A DNA stretch of 64,000 nt, taken from contig NC_085858.1 of the NCBI RefSeq assembly GCF_034702125.1, positions 55,091,624 through 55,155,623 of the forward strand. The letters run 5' to 3'. Under the pieces are notes generated by a model. It ran no database searches, had not been told where the DNA came from, and saw nothing but the letters and a program-made list of their open reading frames with translations. Within the stretch, counting starts at the first letter, position 1; every line of letters begins with the position of its first letter. Shown in pieces: positions 63,867-64,000 of this stretch. The translations under genes and the position numbers were made by a program. The stretch comes from Engraulis encrasicolus. Taxonomy: Eukaryota; Chordata; Actinopteri; Clupeiformes; Engraulidae.

Positions 63867-64000
63867 GGGTGGTTATTTCTTTCATGTGCAGTACAGCCCA
63901 TTTACCCGAGTTGAGTGAACGGCAAAGTCTGGCCTGCTGCCTGATCGGAGTGCACTATCTGTTTACATCACGCCCAGTAAGACCACACTTCCTCTTTCCC

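Overview
This is nuclear DNA of a vertebrate, almost certainly a ray-finned (teleost) fish. It has spliced genes with GT/AG introns, very long CA/TG microsatellites, tRNA-derived SINEs, and many short hAT, Tc1/mariner and TTAA-type transposon relics of the kind common in teleosts. The encoded proteins are vertebrate orthologues that differ moderately from the mammalian ones. Species cannot be told from the sequence. Nothing prokaryotic, viral or CRISPR-like was seen.

Layout. 297-2476 (+) is the 3' end of GCDH (glutaryl-CoA dehydrogenase, last four exons). It converges tail to tail with SYCE2 (-, 3827-6123), a synaptonemal complex central element gene. 10.9-13.5 kb (+) holds a two-coding-exon gene for a small single-pass membrane protein that I do not recognise. 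FARSA (-, 15822-25510) is complete in 13 coding exons (497 aa). ILF3 (-, 27073-42945, with a noncoding first exon near 45.4 kb) is complete and has two alternative 3' ends that match the mammalian NF110 and NF90 C-termini. PTGER1, the prostaglandin E2 receptor EP1 (-, 48937-51918, with a noncoding exon near 53.9 kb), is complete at 400 aa. From 54.3 kb to the end I find no convincing gene, only repeats and one weak candidate first exon. GCDH, SYCE2 and FARSA are also neighbours on human 19p13, and ILF3 and PTGER1 lie on the same human arm, so this is a conserved syntenic block. The genes act in unrelated processes (lysine/tryptophan catabolism, meiosis, translation, dsRNA-binding gene regulation, prostanoid signalling) and do not form a functional cluster.

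The most interesting signals are structural. An intact 400-bp hAT-type element with a perfect 8-bp target duplication sits on the 5' splice site of FARSA intron 8, so the duplication copies the splice donor. FARSA intron 9 contains an 81-bp-arm palindrome with a 2-nt loop. A local tandem duplication in FARSA intron 11 has produced a decoy copy of the exon 11 acceptor. Two elements with CTGCCC termini and 4-bp target duplications form an unassigned transposon family, and one carries six copies of a short motif. Related GC-rich repeats lie in the 3'UTRs of two different genes. No novel multi-gene system was found; the plus-strand membrane-protein gene is the only protein-coding unknown.
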